NCBI RefSeq assembly: GCF_000282135.1
Contig: NZ_AKJW01000030.1
Span: forward strand, 1-64,000
Direction: 5' to 3'
DNA: 64,000 bases
Origin: Herbaspirillum sp. CF444
GTDB lineage: Bacteria; Pseudomonadota; Gammaproteobacteria; Burkholderiales; Burkholderiaceae_D
Part shown: piece by piece, positions 18,406-26,631 of the stretch
How positions within the stretch are numbered: the stretch's first letter is position 1
Layout of the letters: each line of letters opens with the position of its first letter
Program-made: the position numbers and the translations under genes
The notes under the pieces: model-generated
Seen by the model: only the letters and a program-made list of their open reading frames with translations
Told to the model about the DNA's origin: nothing
Database searches by the model: none

Positions 18406-18596
18406 GCTCCAATAAAGGTAGTGCGCTGTCTACAGCCTATATCGGTCGCATATGTCACAACTTGAGAAAGAAACGGCTCCGGCGACAATTTTTCATAACA
18501 TTTTTTTACATACCGTCTCGAATGATTCGTCTTCTCGCTTGTGTTCGAGAATTGTCATGGGGAAATTCTCGGGGCGGAATGACTCGTCCGGTGCGT

Positions 18597-19292
18597 TCAG
18601 CGTCGCAGAAACAAAGTCTTCCCGGATTCGTTGATGACGATCAGCAAGCCCATCAGCATCAGGAAGCCCGCCAGCAATCCCGCTGCGTTGAGCAGCACGT
18701 GCGGATAGCCGAGCTCGTTGACGTTGATGAATGGATAGGGATAGAAGCCGGACATGCCGCCGCGCCACAAGGTAATGAACAGATAGGAGAGCGGATAGAT
18801 CAGCCACAGCACACTCTTTTTCAGGCTGGGCTGGAAGCGCGGCACGAAGAAAATCCAATACACCATCGACAGCAGCGGCGTCACCGTATGCAGGCTCTCG
18901 TTGACCAGCGCGCGAAAGCCGGTCGGCTGCCACAGCTGGCGCAGCAGGAGGTTATAAGCGATGCCGACGAAAATCATGTAAGCCACGATCGCCGTGATGA
19001 CTTGCGGCTTGCGGAAAAAACGGCTGACCGGGTTGCCGCCGGGCAGCGCCAGCGCGGAAAAACCGACTGCGCTCAGCAGGATCGTGAGATTGGTCAGATA
19101 GCTCGACAAACGCGCCACGCCATCCATCACGGTCATGCCGTGCACCAGCACGCGGTCGATGGTGATGTCGGTCTGCGCGCTCAGGGCAAACCAGCTGATG
19201 GCGGCAATGACGAGCGCCAGCATGCAGGAAATGGTGGAGAGTTGCTGGTCGGGGAAGATTTCAGCGGACAAGGTCGGTTCGGGCGTGGACAT
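18597..19292 (-). CDS. Pr6Pr-like six-helix membrane protein
   Basis: 231 residues from ATG 19292. Six hydrophobic segments are spaced as in Pr6Pr (FAR-17a/AIG1-like) proteins, with the conserved FLTNLTILLSAVGFSAL-type second helix (here SSYLTNLTILL), TPLLSMVYWIFFVPR and a YPYPFINVNELGY loop near helix 6. No enzymatic activity is established for the bacterial family. Upstream in-frame starts (19337, 19367, 19382) would add a poorly conserved leader; no strong ribosome site decides between them. Confidence 0.75.
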   Translation of the reverse strand: MSTPEPTLSAEIFPDQQLSTISCMLALVIAAISWFALSAQTDITIDRVLVHGMTVMDGVARLSSYLTNLTILLSAVGFSALALPGGNPVSRFFRKPQVITAIVAYMIFVGIAYNLLLRQLWQPTGFRALVNESLHTVTPLLSMVYWIFFVPRFQPSLKKSVLWLIYPLSYLFITLWRGGMSGFYPYPFINVNELGYPHVLLNAAGLLAGFLMLMGLLIVINESGKTLFLRR

Positions 19293-19522
19293 CGGCAGGC
19301 GGCAAAAGTGAAGGATCGTGCAAGGCTCGGCGAGCATTGAATCACGATATGGATCGGCGTGCGTCATATATTGTTCCCGCACGCAGGTCTGTTCACGGCG
19401 TTTTACACCTGCTTACTTAGACTGTACTGAGGAGTCTTCTTGCTGGCTGGCCAGGTTCAGGCGCGCTTGTTGCCGGCATTCGATGCCGGTAGCGATGCAA
19501 TGGCGCAACGGCGCGCATTACC

Positions 19523-19636
19523 TCAGACGAAGACGAAGTCTTCATTCTGGTCCGGCACTAGTCTGACGGTTTGCAATACTTGGAAAAGCAACGATACGCC
19601 GATGGGCAGCGTGATGACGCCGATGGTGATCCACAT
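19523..19636 (-). CDS. Small hydrophobic protein of 37 residues
   Basis: ATG 19636-19634 is preceded by AAGGAGAG at ideal spacing, and the product reads MWITIGVITLPIGVSLLFQV and then a polar, acidic tail ending EDFVFV. One membrane helix (about 2-21) is likely. It lies 104 bp downstream of a TetR gene on the same strand and may share its transcript. No family is recognised. The strong ribosome site and coherent helix-plus-tail design support translation. Confidence 0.5.
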   Translation of the reverse strand: MWITIGVITLPIGVSLLFQVLQTVRLVPDQNEDFVFV

Positions 19637-19740
19637 GATTCTCTCCTTGTTTGGCACGATAGTGCGAAATTTATTTAAAAAACGATCAAACGACGACTTC
19701 CCTGAAGACAGGTCCGTCGAGAAGCGACGCCGGACTCAAG

Positions 19741-20358
19741 CTAACCGTGATAATTGAAGCTGCGATACGTCGAAATCAGCCGGTCGTAAGCCGTCTGGAC
19801 GCGCTCCAGCGCCTTGGGATCGCGCAGGAAGCGGGCATCGTGCATCAGGCCGACCATCAGGCAATACAGCTCGAACACCAATTGTTCCGGATCGGTATCC
19901 GGGCGCAACTGGCCTTCTTCCAGCGCCTGTTCCACCGTCCGGTGCAGCATGCCGCGCCACTGCATGATGTTCTTCTTGATGCGATCGCGCATCGGATTGT
20001 CGACGTCGTCGTATTCGAAGGCGCCGGCAATATACAGGCAGCCGACCTCATTGCTGGTGCGCCGCAGCCAGCTGCGGATCATTGAATTGAGGCGCGGCAA
20101 TCCGCGCGGCAGCACCATCGCGGGTTTGAAGATTTCTTCCACGAAACGCCGGTCGAATTCGTCCAGCACCGCCTGCTGCAGGGCCTCGCGCGAACCGACG
20201 CGCGAGAACACGCCGCTCTTGCTGATGCCGAGGCGCTTGGCGACTTCGCCCAGCGACAAAGCCTCCAGGCCCTCGTTCTGCGCCATTTCCAGGGCAGTGT
20301 CGACGATGGCGGCCAGGGTGAGTTCGCTTTTGGCTGTACGGGTAATGACGGTTTCCAT
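19741..20358 (-). CDS. TetR/AcrR-family regulator
   Basis: 205 residues. HTH at about 14-60: LAAIVDTALEMAQNEGLEAL, then EVAKRLGISKSGVFSRVGSRE. The C-terminal helices (about 80-200) carry EVGCLYIAGAFEYDD and a LVFELYCLMVGLMHDARFL helix, the arrangement of the TetR group with a C33/YxiA-like ligand domain. An imperfect dyad GCACA-TG-TGTGC lies 13 bp upstream of the start and is a likely autoregulatory operator. The only neighbour on the transcript is the 37-residue hydrophobic protein. Confidence 0.88.
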   Translation of the reverse strand: METVITRTAKSELTLAAIVDTALEMAQNEGLEALSLGEVAKRLGISKSGVFSRVGSREALQQAVLDEFDRRFVEEIFKPAMVLPRGLPRLNSMIRSWLRRTSNEVGCLYIAGAFEYDDVDNPMRDRIKKNIMQWRGMLHRTVEQALEEGQLRPDTDPEQLVFELYCLMVGLMHDARFLRDPKALERVQTAYDRLISTYRSFNYHG

Positions 20359-20371
20359 GCTCGTTAATTTA

Positions 20372-20383
20372 GCACATGTGTGC
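20372..20383. promoter_or_regulatory. Probable TetR operator dyad
   Basis: GCACA and TGTGC pair around a TG centre, 13 bp upstream of the TetR start codon in AT-rich DNA. Position and shape suit autoregulation. The dyad is short, so chance occurrence is possible. Confidence 0.35.
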
Positions 20384-20467
20384 GAAATGTAAAGGCGCTT
20401 TCAAAAAAATCGCCGGCGATGCGTAGAACTACGGTAGTCGGCCGGCGCAAATAATGTCGCGAGGAAA

Positions 20468-21307
20468 TTATTCATCCTGTTTCGGCAACAGCAATTGCAG
20501 CGCCGCCGACGTCGCGGCATCGGCCGGGAAGAAGCATTCCATCGCGAGCTCCGACAAAGTGATGTCGACCGGCGTGCCGAAAATGGTCGTCGTGCTGAAA
20601 AACGAAAGCACCCCATGCGCCGTGTTCAACTGGAAAGGCACGGCCACTGCGGCATAAGGCGAGAGCGCGTGCTCGTGCGCCTGCTCGTCGTGATCGGGTG
20701 TCGGATACGTATGCAATTCCTTGTTCAGATCGATCAGGACCGGATCGGCGCTTAGCGCGATCTGCTGGCGCAGGCGGTCCAGCATGTGCCGGCGCCATTC
20801 GGGAAAATTGGCGATGCGCGGCGCCAGTCCCTGCGGATGCAGGCTCAGGCGCATCACATTGATGGGCGCTTGCAGCAGCGCCGGGTCGACGCCGATCAGC
20901 AACAGCGGAATGATGCGGTTGGCGGAAACCAGGTTCCAGTGACGGTCGATCGCCAGCGCCGGAAACGGCTCATGCCCCGTGAGGATCTGATCGATGGCCT
21001 TGCGCGCCGCCTGCAAGGCGGGATCGTCCAGCGCGCGCTCCGGGAACAGCGGTGCAAAGCCGCCCGCCATCAGCAAGGCATTGCGTTCGCGCAGAGGAAT
21101 CTCCAGACGCTCGGCCAGGCGCAGCAACATTTCGCGGCTCGGTTGCGAGCGTCCGGTTTCGAGAAAGCTCAGGTGGCGCGTCGAGATTTCCGCCTCGCAA
21201 GCGAGATCGAGCTGGCTCATGCGCCGGCGCAGTCGCCATTCGCGCAGCATGTCGCTGACCGGTGTCGAGGCCCTGGGAGCGGCAGGAAGAGAAGGTGTCG
21301 TCATCAT
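20468..21307 (-). CDS. XRE-family regulator with MmyB-like ligand-binding domain
   Basis: 279 residues. A lambda-repressor-type HTH covers about 18-75 (LREWRLRRRMSQLDLACEAE, then STRHLSFLETGRSQPS). The rest matches the MmyB-like/MLTR PAS-type ligand-binding domain: FPALAIDRHWNLVSANR, and near the end LSFFSTTTIFGTPVDITLSELAMECFFPAD. Family members often control a divergent oxidoreductase or small-molecule gene; here the divergent neighbour, 168 bp away, encodes an NTF2-like protein, which is its most likely target. Confidence 0.9.
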   Translation of the reverse strand: MMTTPSLPAAPRASTPVSDMLREWRLRRRMSQLDLACEAEISTRHLSFLETGRSQPSREMLLRLAERLEIPLRERNALLMAGGFAPLFPERALDDPALQAARKAIDQILTGHEPFPALAIDRHWNLVSANRIIPLLLIGVDPALLQAPINVMRLSLHPQGLAPRIANFPEWRRHMLDRLRQQIALSADPVLIDLNKELHTYPTPDHDEQAHEHALSPYAAVAVPFQLNTAHGVLSFFSTTTIFGTPVDITLSELAMECFFPADAATSAALQLLLPKQDE

Positions 21308-21475
21308 GCGCCGATCATAGCGTATCGATGCATGGCCTCACATTACCCGGGAGGTAATTGTCCGGCGTCGGGGCCTGCGCAATGATGTGCCTGACGTTGG
21401 TTAGGCCGTACTGCAGGACGCGCCGGCCAGCGATCGCATTTTCTGCTTCCTTCTTCTTTATATATGGAGTCCAGC

Positions 21476-21874
21476 ATGACACTTTCGACACACTCGACCG
21501 ATATGACTGCCGCCGCCGAGCAGATGAGCAACCTGGTCGATCTCTACATCGCCGTCTGGAACGAAACCGACGCCGCGCGCCGCGCCGGCCTGATCGCCGA
21601 AATCTGGGCCGCCGATGCGAGCTACCGCGATCCCCTGATGCAAGGCGACGGTCACGCCGGCATCTCGCAACTGGTGGCGGCGGTGCATGAGCGCTTCCCC
21701 GCTTTCCGTTTCAGCCGCATCGGCGAGGCCGATTTCCATGGCGATCATCTGCGCTTTTCATGGGCGCTGGGCCTGGACGGCGAAGAGGCGATGGTCAAGG
21801 GAACGGACTACGCGGTGCTGGAGCAGGGACGCCTGCGCAGCGTGACCGGCTTCCTGGATCAGGTGCCGGCCTGA
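21476..21874 (+). CDS. SnoaL/NTF2-like small protein
   Basis: 132 residues with the NTF2-like cone fold pattern: an N-terminal helix (LVDLYIAVWNETDAARRAGL), then IWAADASYRDPLMQGDGHAG and the strand pairs ending LRFSWALGLDGEE and LRSVTGFLDQVP. These domains bind small hydrophobic ligands or act as isomerases; the specific role is unknown. ATG 21476 is chosen over ATG 21464 because the GGAG inside the upstream codons is correctly spaced for 21476. Divergent from the XRE regulator and convergent, 7 bp apart, with the M48 gene. Confidence 0.8.
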   Translation: MTLSTHSTDMTAAAEQMSNLVDLYIAVWNETDAARRAGLIAEIWAADASYRDPLMQGDGHAGISQLVAAVHERFPAFRFSRIGEADFHGDHLRFSWALGLDGEEAMVKGTDYAVLEQGRLRSVTGFLDQVPA

Positions 21875-21881
21875 GTTCTCA

Positions 21882-22946
21882 TCATTGCGCGTTCAGGATG
21901 CGTTGCACGCGTTCGGCGCTGGCGGGGTGGCTGGAGAGGTAGGGTGGTACGCCGCCTCCGGCCGCTTCTTTCTCGCCCAGTTTTTCAAACACGTAGGCAA
22001 GCTTCTGGCGGCTCATGCCGTTGGCCTTGAACAGGGCGATGGCATAATCGTCGGCTTCGCGTTCGACGTCGCGCGAATACTTCATGTCCAGCAATACGGT
22101 CGGTATGTTGGCGATGACCGCCGAGACGTCGCCGAACAGCACGGTCGCCGCCGCGCCGATGGCCGAGCTCTGGATCAGCCGGCGCATCAGATGGCGCCGC
22201 TGCAGATGGCCGAGTTCGTGCGCCAGCACACCCATGACGGCGTCGTCGTCGTTGAGCAGCTTCACGATTTCGTCGGTCAATACGATCTGGCCGGACGGCA
22301 GGGCGAAGGCGTTGGGGCCGATGCGGCTTTTACGGAAGACGATCTCGTACGGCGGTATCGGCTCCACCGCATCCATTCCCGCCGTCAGCGTGTTGAAGCG
22401 CGCCGTGATGGCGGCCCGTTGCGCGGCCGGGAGCGCCGTCGGCGCCAGGATGTGTTTATCCAGAAAATCCAGCGCACCTGCGCCGATGCGTTGTTCAACA
22501 CTGGCCGGCAGCGTGCGGGCGATCAGGCCGGCGGCGGCCGGCAACAGATAGAGATAACTCACCGCCAGCAGGATGACGAGCGCCGCGGCGGCAGCCAGCG
22601 TCGCGCGCCAGTTCTGCTGCATGCGTACGACCAGCGAGTCGCGGTGGCGGGTGGTTTCCAGCAGGGCCGCGAATGCATCCTGATCCTGAATTTCCAGATA
22701 GGCGCCATCGGGATAGGTAACCTTGCGCGCCGCCCGGCTGAGCCGCTCGGATACGCGCAATTGCGTGATGGGGCAGACGCGCTCGATAAGCTCCGCCTCT
22801 GCCGGACTCTCCCGACTGCTGTAAATACGCGCCATGTCGCCAATCACTTCCAGCGTGACGACATGGCGGCGCGAGGTTTTGCCGTCGAAATAGAACGCGG
22901 CAACTTGCACCGGCATGGCTGCGCTCGTTGTCGCTGCTGCTGTCAC
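21882..22946 (-). CDS. M48-family zinc metallopeptidase, membrane-anchored
   Basis: 354 residues from a GTG that overlaps the yjgN-like stop (GTGA); an internal ATG at 22916 is an alternative. A soluble N-terminal part (about 15-105), one membrane helix (about 115-140), then a peptidase domain with zinc motif H243-E-L-G-H247 and third ligand E297 in EREADDYA. M48 enzymes degrade or process envelope proteins. Pairing with a YjgN-type polytopic protein on one transcript is common in proteobacteria, but the shared function is not known. Confidence 0.92.
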   Translation of the reverse strand: MTAAATTSAAMPVQVAAFYFDGKTSRRHVVTLEVIGDMARIYSSRESPAEAELIERVCPITQLRVSERLSRAARKVTYPDGAYLEIQDQDAFAALLETTRHRDSLVVRMQQNWRATLAAAAALVILLAVSYLYLLPAAAGLIARTLPASVEQRIGAGALDFLDKHILAPTALPAAQRAAITARFNTLTAGMDAVEPIPPYEIVFRKSRIGPNAFALPSGQIVLTDEIVKLLNDDDAVMGVLAHELGHLQRRHLMRRLIQSSAIGAAATVLFGDVSAVIANIPTVLLDMKYSRDVEREADDYAIALFKANGMSRQKLAYVFEKLGEKEAAGGGVPPYLSSHPASAERVQRILNAQ

Positions 22947-24049
22947 AGCGACAGGTCGAAATCGAGCAAGTCCGTCATGCCTTCGCCCACGGTCGAACCG
23001 GACGGTTCGTTGTCGGCAATGAACTCGTCCAGGCTGCCGGCCGGATGCAGGCTCATCGATTCGACCCGGTAGCGCAGCGCGCGGATCTGGGCGAACGGCG
23101 TATACAGGCCGAGTGTGCAGATGATGCCGACGATGTTCGTGAGGGCAATGAACATCATCCGCCCCCAGCGCATCTCGCTGCGGAAACCGTGCTCGCCGAG
23201 CCGGGTGTGATTCCAGATCAGGTTTTGCATCAGCGTCAGGAACAGCGGATACATCAGGAAGGTCCAGGCGTACAGCGCCAGGATCACCAGCACGAAGGAA
23301 AAGATGTGGGTACGTTCGAATTCCTCAGCACCGCCGAACGGATAGGCGCTGGCGCCGATCGTGAGCAAAATGGCAATGAAACCCGCCAGGTAGATGCCGA
23401 AGCCGACCAGATAAGTCTTGTAAAAGGCGCCGACCGAACCGTTGAACGAAAAATGGCTGGCGCCGAAGCGCGACTCGGTATGTTGAAAACGCTTGATGCG
23501 CTGATGCGTGAACGGCGTCAGCAGATACAGGGTGAAGAAGGTCAGCAGCGGTAGCCACAGATACACCTTGTACGCACCCGCAGCGCTGCCGCGAAAACCG
23601 AAACGGATGCCGCGGTAGCTGGTGTTGTACAGCTTGAATTGCAGACTGCGCCAGATCAGCCAGGGCAGTACGGCCCCGGCAGCGATCAGTACGAGCAGGG
23701 CCAGCAAGGGATTGAATCTGATGGCGAACTGGTAGCCGAACAGCAGTACCACAGTGACGATGCGGCCTTTGAGGATGGCCATCGGATTGCCGTGATATTC
23801 AAAGCTGGTGCCGGCGACCGTGGTGTTGTCATAAAAGTAACGCAGGCGCCGCACCTTGGCCCAGGCGGAATAAATGCCGAGCGTGACGACCGATAGCAGC
23901 AGGTTGACGATCCAGATGCGGAAGTATTCGGAACCGCGGCCGCTGAAAGAAAATGCCTCCACCGCAGGTGATGCAGGCGGGACAGGTGCAGAAAAACTGG
24001 GGCTGGAAGGGACTTCGGGCTGGCCGGGTTGGTTGAAGGTGTCGCTCAT
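22943..24049 (-). CDS. YjgN-family (DUF898) polytopic membrane protein
   Basis: 368 residues. After a Pro/Ser-rich N-terminus (about 1-35) comes the DUF898 pattern of paired helical repeats: FSGRGSEYFRIWIVNLLLSV, TLGIYSAWAKVRRLRYFYDN, and a second related copy near 310-345 (NIVGIICTLGLYTPFAQIRA). About eight membrane helices are predicted. Start at ATG 24049 with a GGGGGA site; the longer frame begins at GTG in a non-conserved leader. Overlap with the M48 gene indicates a two-gene operon. Function unknown. Confidence 0.9.
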   Translation of the reverse strand: MSDTFNQPGQPEVPSSPSFSAPVPPASPAVEAFSFSGRGSEYFRIWIVNLLLSVVTLGIYSAWAKVRRLRYFYDNTTVAGTSFEYHGNPMAILKGRIVTVVLLFGYQFAIRFNPLLALLVLIAAGAVLPWLIWRSLQFKLYNTSYRGIRFGFRGSAAGAYKVYLWLPLLTFFTLYLLTPFTHQRIKRFQHTESRFGASHFSFNGSVGAFYKTYLVGFGIYLAGFIAILLTIGASAYPFGGAEEFERTHIFSFVLVILALYAWTFLMYPLFLTLMQNLIWNHTRLGEHGFRSEMRWGRMMFIALTNIVGIICTLGLYTPFAQIRALRYRVESMSLHPAGSLDEFIADNEPSGSTVGEGMTDLLDFDLSL

Positions 24050-24654
24050 GCATCCCCCATCGGTTTGTTTTTGAAATTGATTGCTCACGCAGAGTGCGCC
24101 AAAGAATCTCTTGCCGTCTTCAAAAAGTCAAGCACATGAAGCCGGTGTCGTTGAGCAAACTTTGCTTCCTCGCCGGCGATGCGTCCGCGAAAAAACGGTA
24201 ACGGAAAAATGTAACAGCACTGGCATTGCTCATGATTCGTCCTCGACAAAACGGATGTCGCTGCGGGGTGGACGTGATGACGAGGCGACGATGAAAGCAG
24301 CGAGGAAAAATAATTTACGTCGACAAGAAAAATGTAACGCACATTTAAAAATCAGCATGAAAAATCCGCCGCGCGAAAACGCGATGCGCACGCATGCGGA
24401 AAAAGTTCGCGGCCCCATGTCACTGTTACAAAATTCTCGTGAACTTTCTATTTATTGATATGCCGAAACGCTGAGATCGTTGTACAGCTCGTGTCCTTCA
24501 ACATCAGTCGGCATCAGCTTTTCAGCGATCTCGCCCTCCGCGGCGAAGATGTTCATCGCGATTGAAAAATTGAATAATCAATTGAATGAGCGCATCGCCG
24601 ATTCGTTTTAGCAGTGCCACGTCTTGCACCGCACATTTATCTTCAGGAGATACC
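24050..24654. other. 605-base AT-rich intergenic region before the bactofilin gene
   Basis: No convincing gene. It is richer in A and T than its surroundings and contains two similar elements, GAAAAATGTAAC near 24206 and near 24325, about 120 bp apart. A rightward frame 24081-24458 has an unstructured basic product. It probably carries promoters for the divergent yjgN-like gene and the bactofilin gene, and possibly the small frame listed at 24452-24556. Confidence 0.4.
24452..24556 (-). CDS. Possible 34-residue small ORF or gene remnant
   Basis: ATG 24556-24554 to TAA gives a protein-like sequence starting MNIFAAEGEIAEKLMPTD and ending LYNDLSVSAYQ, balanced in composition and unlike a random GC-rich frame. 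There is no clear ribosome site. It could be a leaderless small protein, the relic of a longer gene, or chance. Confidence 0.2.
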   Translation of the reverse strand: MNIFAAEGEIAEKLMPTDVEGHELYNDLSVSAYQ

Positions 24655-25176
24655 ATGCTTCGCTCAGAAACCCTCTTTGGCAAACGAGAAACCAATTCGC
24701 CAAATTCCCCTTTCAGCGCCAGTAACAATTTGACGCAACCGGGCGTATCCAATGTGTCCAAGACAGTCAGCAACCAACCATCTTCCTCCACCCAGCAATC
24801 CAATTCCGGTTCCAACGAAATGGGCAGCAAACTGATCGTCGGTCCCAACATCAAACTGAAGGGCGTCGAGATCAACGACTGCGACACGCTGGTGGTGGAA
24901 GGCCGTGTCGAAGCGACGATGGATTCGCGCGTGATCCAGATCGCCGAAAAGGGCGCTTTCAAGGGCTCGGCGGAAATCGATCTGGCGGAAATCCGCGGCG
25001 ACTTCGACGGCGAGCTGACGGTACGCCAGAAACTGGTCATCTATTCCAGCGGCAAGGTGTCGGGCAAGATCCGCTACGGCAAACTGGTCATCGAAGAGGG
25101 CGGCCAGCTCAGCGGCGACGTGCAGGTCGGCGGCTCGTCGGAACAGCGCGAGCTGCTGCAAGCCAAAACCGCCTGA
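24655..25176 (+). CDS. Bactofilin (DUF583) cytoskeletal protein
   Basis: 173 residues. A Ser/Asn/Gln-rich disordered N-terminus (about 1-60) precedes a bactofilin beta-helix (about 62-160) with repeats such as DTLVVEGRVEATM, GAFKGSAEIDLAEIRGDFDG and GKVSGKIRYGKLVIEEGG. Bactofilins polymerise without nucleotide and organise cell-wall enzymes, stalks or appendages. ATG 24655 follows AGGAGA. The usual partner, a LytM/M23 peptidase gene, is absent next door. A short TCCCC/GGGGA hairpin (25181-25195) follows the stop. Confidence 0.92.
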   Translation: MLRSETLFGKRETNSPNSPFSASNNLTQPGVSNVSKTVSNQPSSSTQQSNSGSNEMGSKLIVGPNIKLKGVEINDCDTLVVEGRVEATMDSRVIQIAEKGAFKGSAEIDLAEIRGDFDGELTVRQKLVIYSSGKVSGKIRYGKLVIEEGGQLSGDVQVGGSSEQRELLQAKTA

Positions 25177-25612
25177 TTTATCCCCGATTCGGGGAAGCTG
25201 AAAGCCGTTTGCGTCATTGGCTTGGCGGCTGTTCCCGTTTTTCGTCATGCAGATGAAGCCATCCGGACGGCGTCCGGGCGGTTTTATTGCCATTGGCCGG
25301 ATGGCCCGGCAACGCCTGCGTGACGGAAACTGAACGTACGGTACGGAACGACAGGTTTGCTCCGGAATTGATCGATTCAACGCCGGGAGCGGCTTTTTTG
25401 CGCGCGCCGTCCTGCTTTTCTGCGTTTCGTTGTGCCTCTCGGTCCCGCTTACGCGAGTCCGGGGCTTTGTGCGCATGCGCCGGGCATGCGACAATAGCGC
25501 TTTTCGTCTTTTGTGATGCTCTTTTGCTGCATTCGGGAAACATGCCCAAGCACATGCTGCATGCGACCGTTACGTCACTGAGCAGCGGACGACAGTGTTT
25601 TTAAGATTGACT
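25177..25612. other. 436-base region without a supported gene
   Basis: Apart from the short hairpin at 25181-25195 I see nothing recognisable. Frames on both strands (25214-25555 leftward, 25287-25604 rightward) are Arg/Ala-rich and resemble no family. The final part must contain the purU promoter. Confidence 0.4.
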
Positions 25613-26482
25613 ATGGCGCACCCGGAATACATCCTCACCATCTCCTGTCTCGACCAGCGCGGCATCGTGCATCGCGTGTCGGGTTTTCTCGCCGACCACG
25701 GCTGCAACATCATTGACTCGGCGCAGTTCGGCGATTCGCAATCGAAGCTGTTCTTCATGCGCGTGCATTTTTCTTCGGAAGATGCGGGCGTAAGCGACGA
25801 AGCATTGCGTACGGATTTTGCCGTGCTGGGCGACTTGCTCGACATGGACTGGCAATTGCACGACGCCGCCAAGAAGCCGCGCGTCATGCTGATGGTCTCG
25901 AAAATCGGCCATTGCCTCAACGACTTGCTGTTCCGCTACAAGAGCGGCCTGCTGCCGGTGGAAATTCCGGCGATTGTGTCCAACCACACCGATTTCTACC
26001 AGCTGGCGGCGAGTTACAACATCCCGTTCCATCATCTGCCGCTGGCTGCCGGCGCGCCGGAAGAGGCCAAGCTGGCGCAGGAAGCGCGCATCCTCGAAAT
26101 CGTCGAAGCCAACCGGGTCGATCTGGTGGTGCTGGCGCGCTACATGCAGATTTTGTCGCCGTCGATGTGCGCCGCGCTCAAGGGCCGCGCCATCAATATC
26201 CATCACTCCTTCTTGCCCAGCTTCAAGGGCGCCAAGCCCTACTACCAGGCGCATGACCGCGGCGTGAAGCTGATCGGCGCGACGGCGCACTTCGTCACCA
26301 GCGACCTGGACGAAGGCCCGATCATCGAACAGGGCGTGGAGCGCGTCGATCATTCGATGGGCCCGGATACGCTGACCGCCATCGGCCGCGATATTGAGTC
26401 CGTCGTGCTGGCGCGCGCGGTGAAGTGGTTTACCGAGCATCGCATCCTGCTGAACGGTCACAAGACCGTCATCTTCAACTGA
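25613..26482 (+). CDS. purU: Formyltetrahydrofolate deformylase
   Basis: 289 residues. An N-terminal ACT domain (about 5-80; YILTISCLDQRGIVHRVSGF) is followed by a formyltransferase-type catalytic domain with SFLPSFKGAKPYYQAHDRGV, the active-site N-I-H-H and the GATAHFVTSDLDEGPII loop carrying the catalytic Asp. PurU hydrolyses 10-formyl-THF to formate and THF, balancing one-carbon pools. The start ATG 25613 gives the family N-terminus MAHPEYIL. A strong terminator follows at 26581-26629. Confidence 0.96.
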   Translation: MAHPEYILTISCLDQRGIVHRVSGFLADHGCNIIDSAQFGDSQSKLFFMRVHFSSEDAGVSDEALRTDFAVLGDLLDMDWQLHDAAKKPRVMLMVSKIGHCLNDLLFRYKSGLLPVEIPAIVSNHTDFYQLAASYNIPFHHLPLAAGAPEEAKLAQEARILEIVEANRVDLVVLARYMQILSPSMCAALKGRAINIHHSFLPSFKGAKPYYQAHDRGVKLIGATAHFVTSDLDEGPIIEQGVERVDHSMGPDTLTAIGRDIESVVLARAVKWFTEHRILLNGHKTVIFN

Positions 26483-26580
26483 TCCACGGCTGATCAAGGC
26501 CAGGCATGCGGGGAAGAATCGCGTGATATCGACGGAGGATCGAGGCGTCTGGCGATGCCTGGTCTGACTTTCAGCACCTG

Positions 26581-26629
26581 AAACGCCTGCGCCGGACTCA
26601 TTGCATCTGAGACCGGCGCAGGCGTTTTT
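26581..26629 (+). terminator. Intrinsic terminator after purU
   Basis: AAACGCCTGCGCCGG (26581-26595) and CCGGCGCAGGCGTTT (26613-26627) form a 15-bp stem with a 17-base loop, followed by T residues to 26629. It separates purU from the convergent acyl-CoA ligase gene. Confidence 0.8.
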
Positions 26630-26631
26630 CA

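Noticed and set aside
24081-24458. Rightward 125-codon frame before the bactofilin gene
   Set aside because: Low-complexity basic protein, no ribosome site and AT-rich context typical of intergenic DNA.
25214-25555. Leftward 113-codon frame between bactofilin and purU
   Set aside because: No recognisable domain, no ribosome site, and an equally long frame on the opposite strand.
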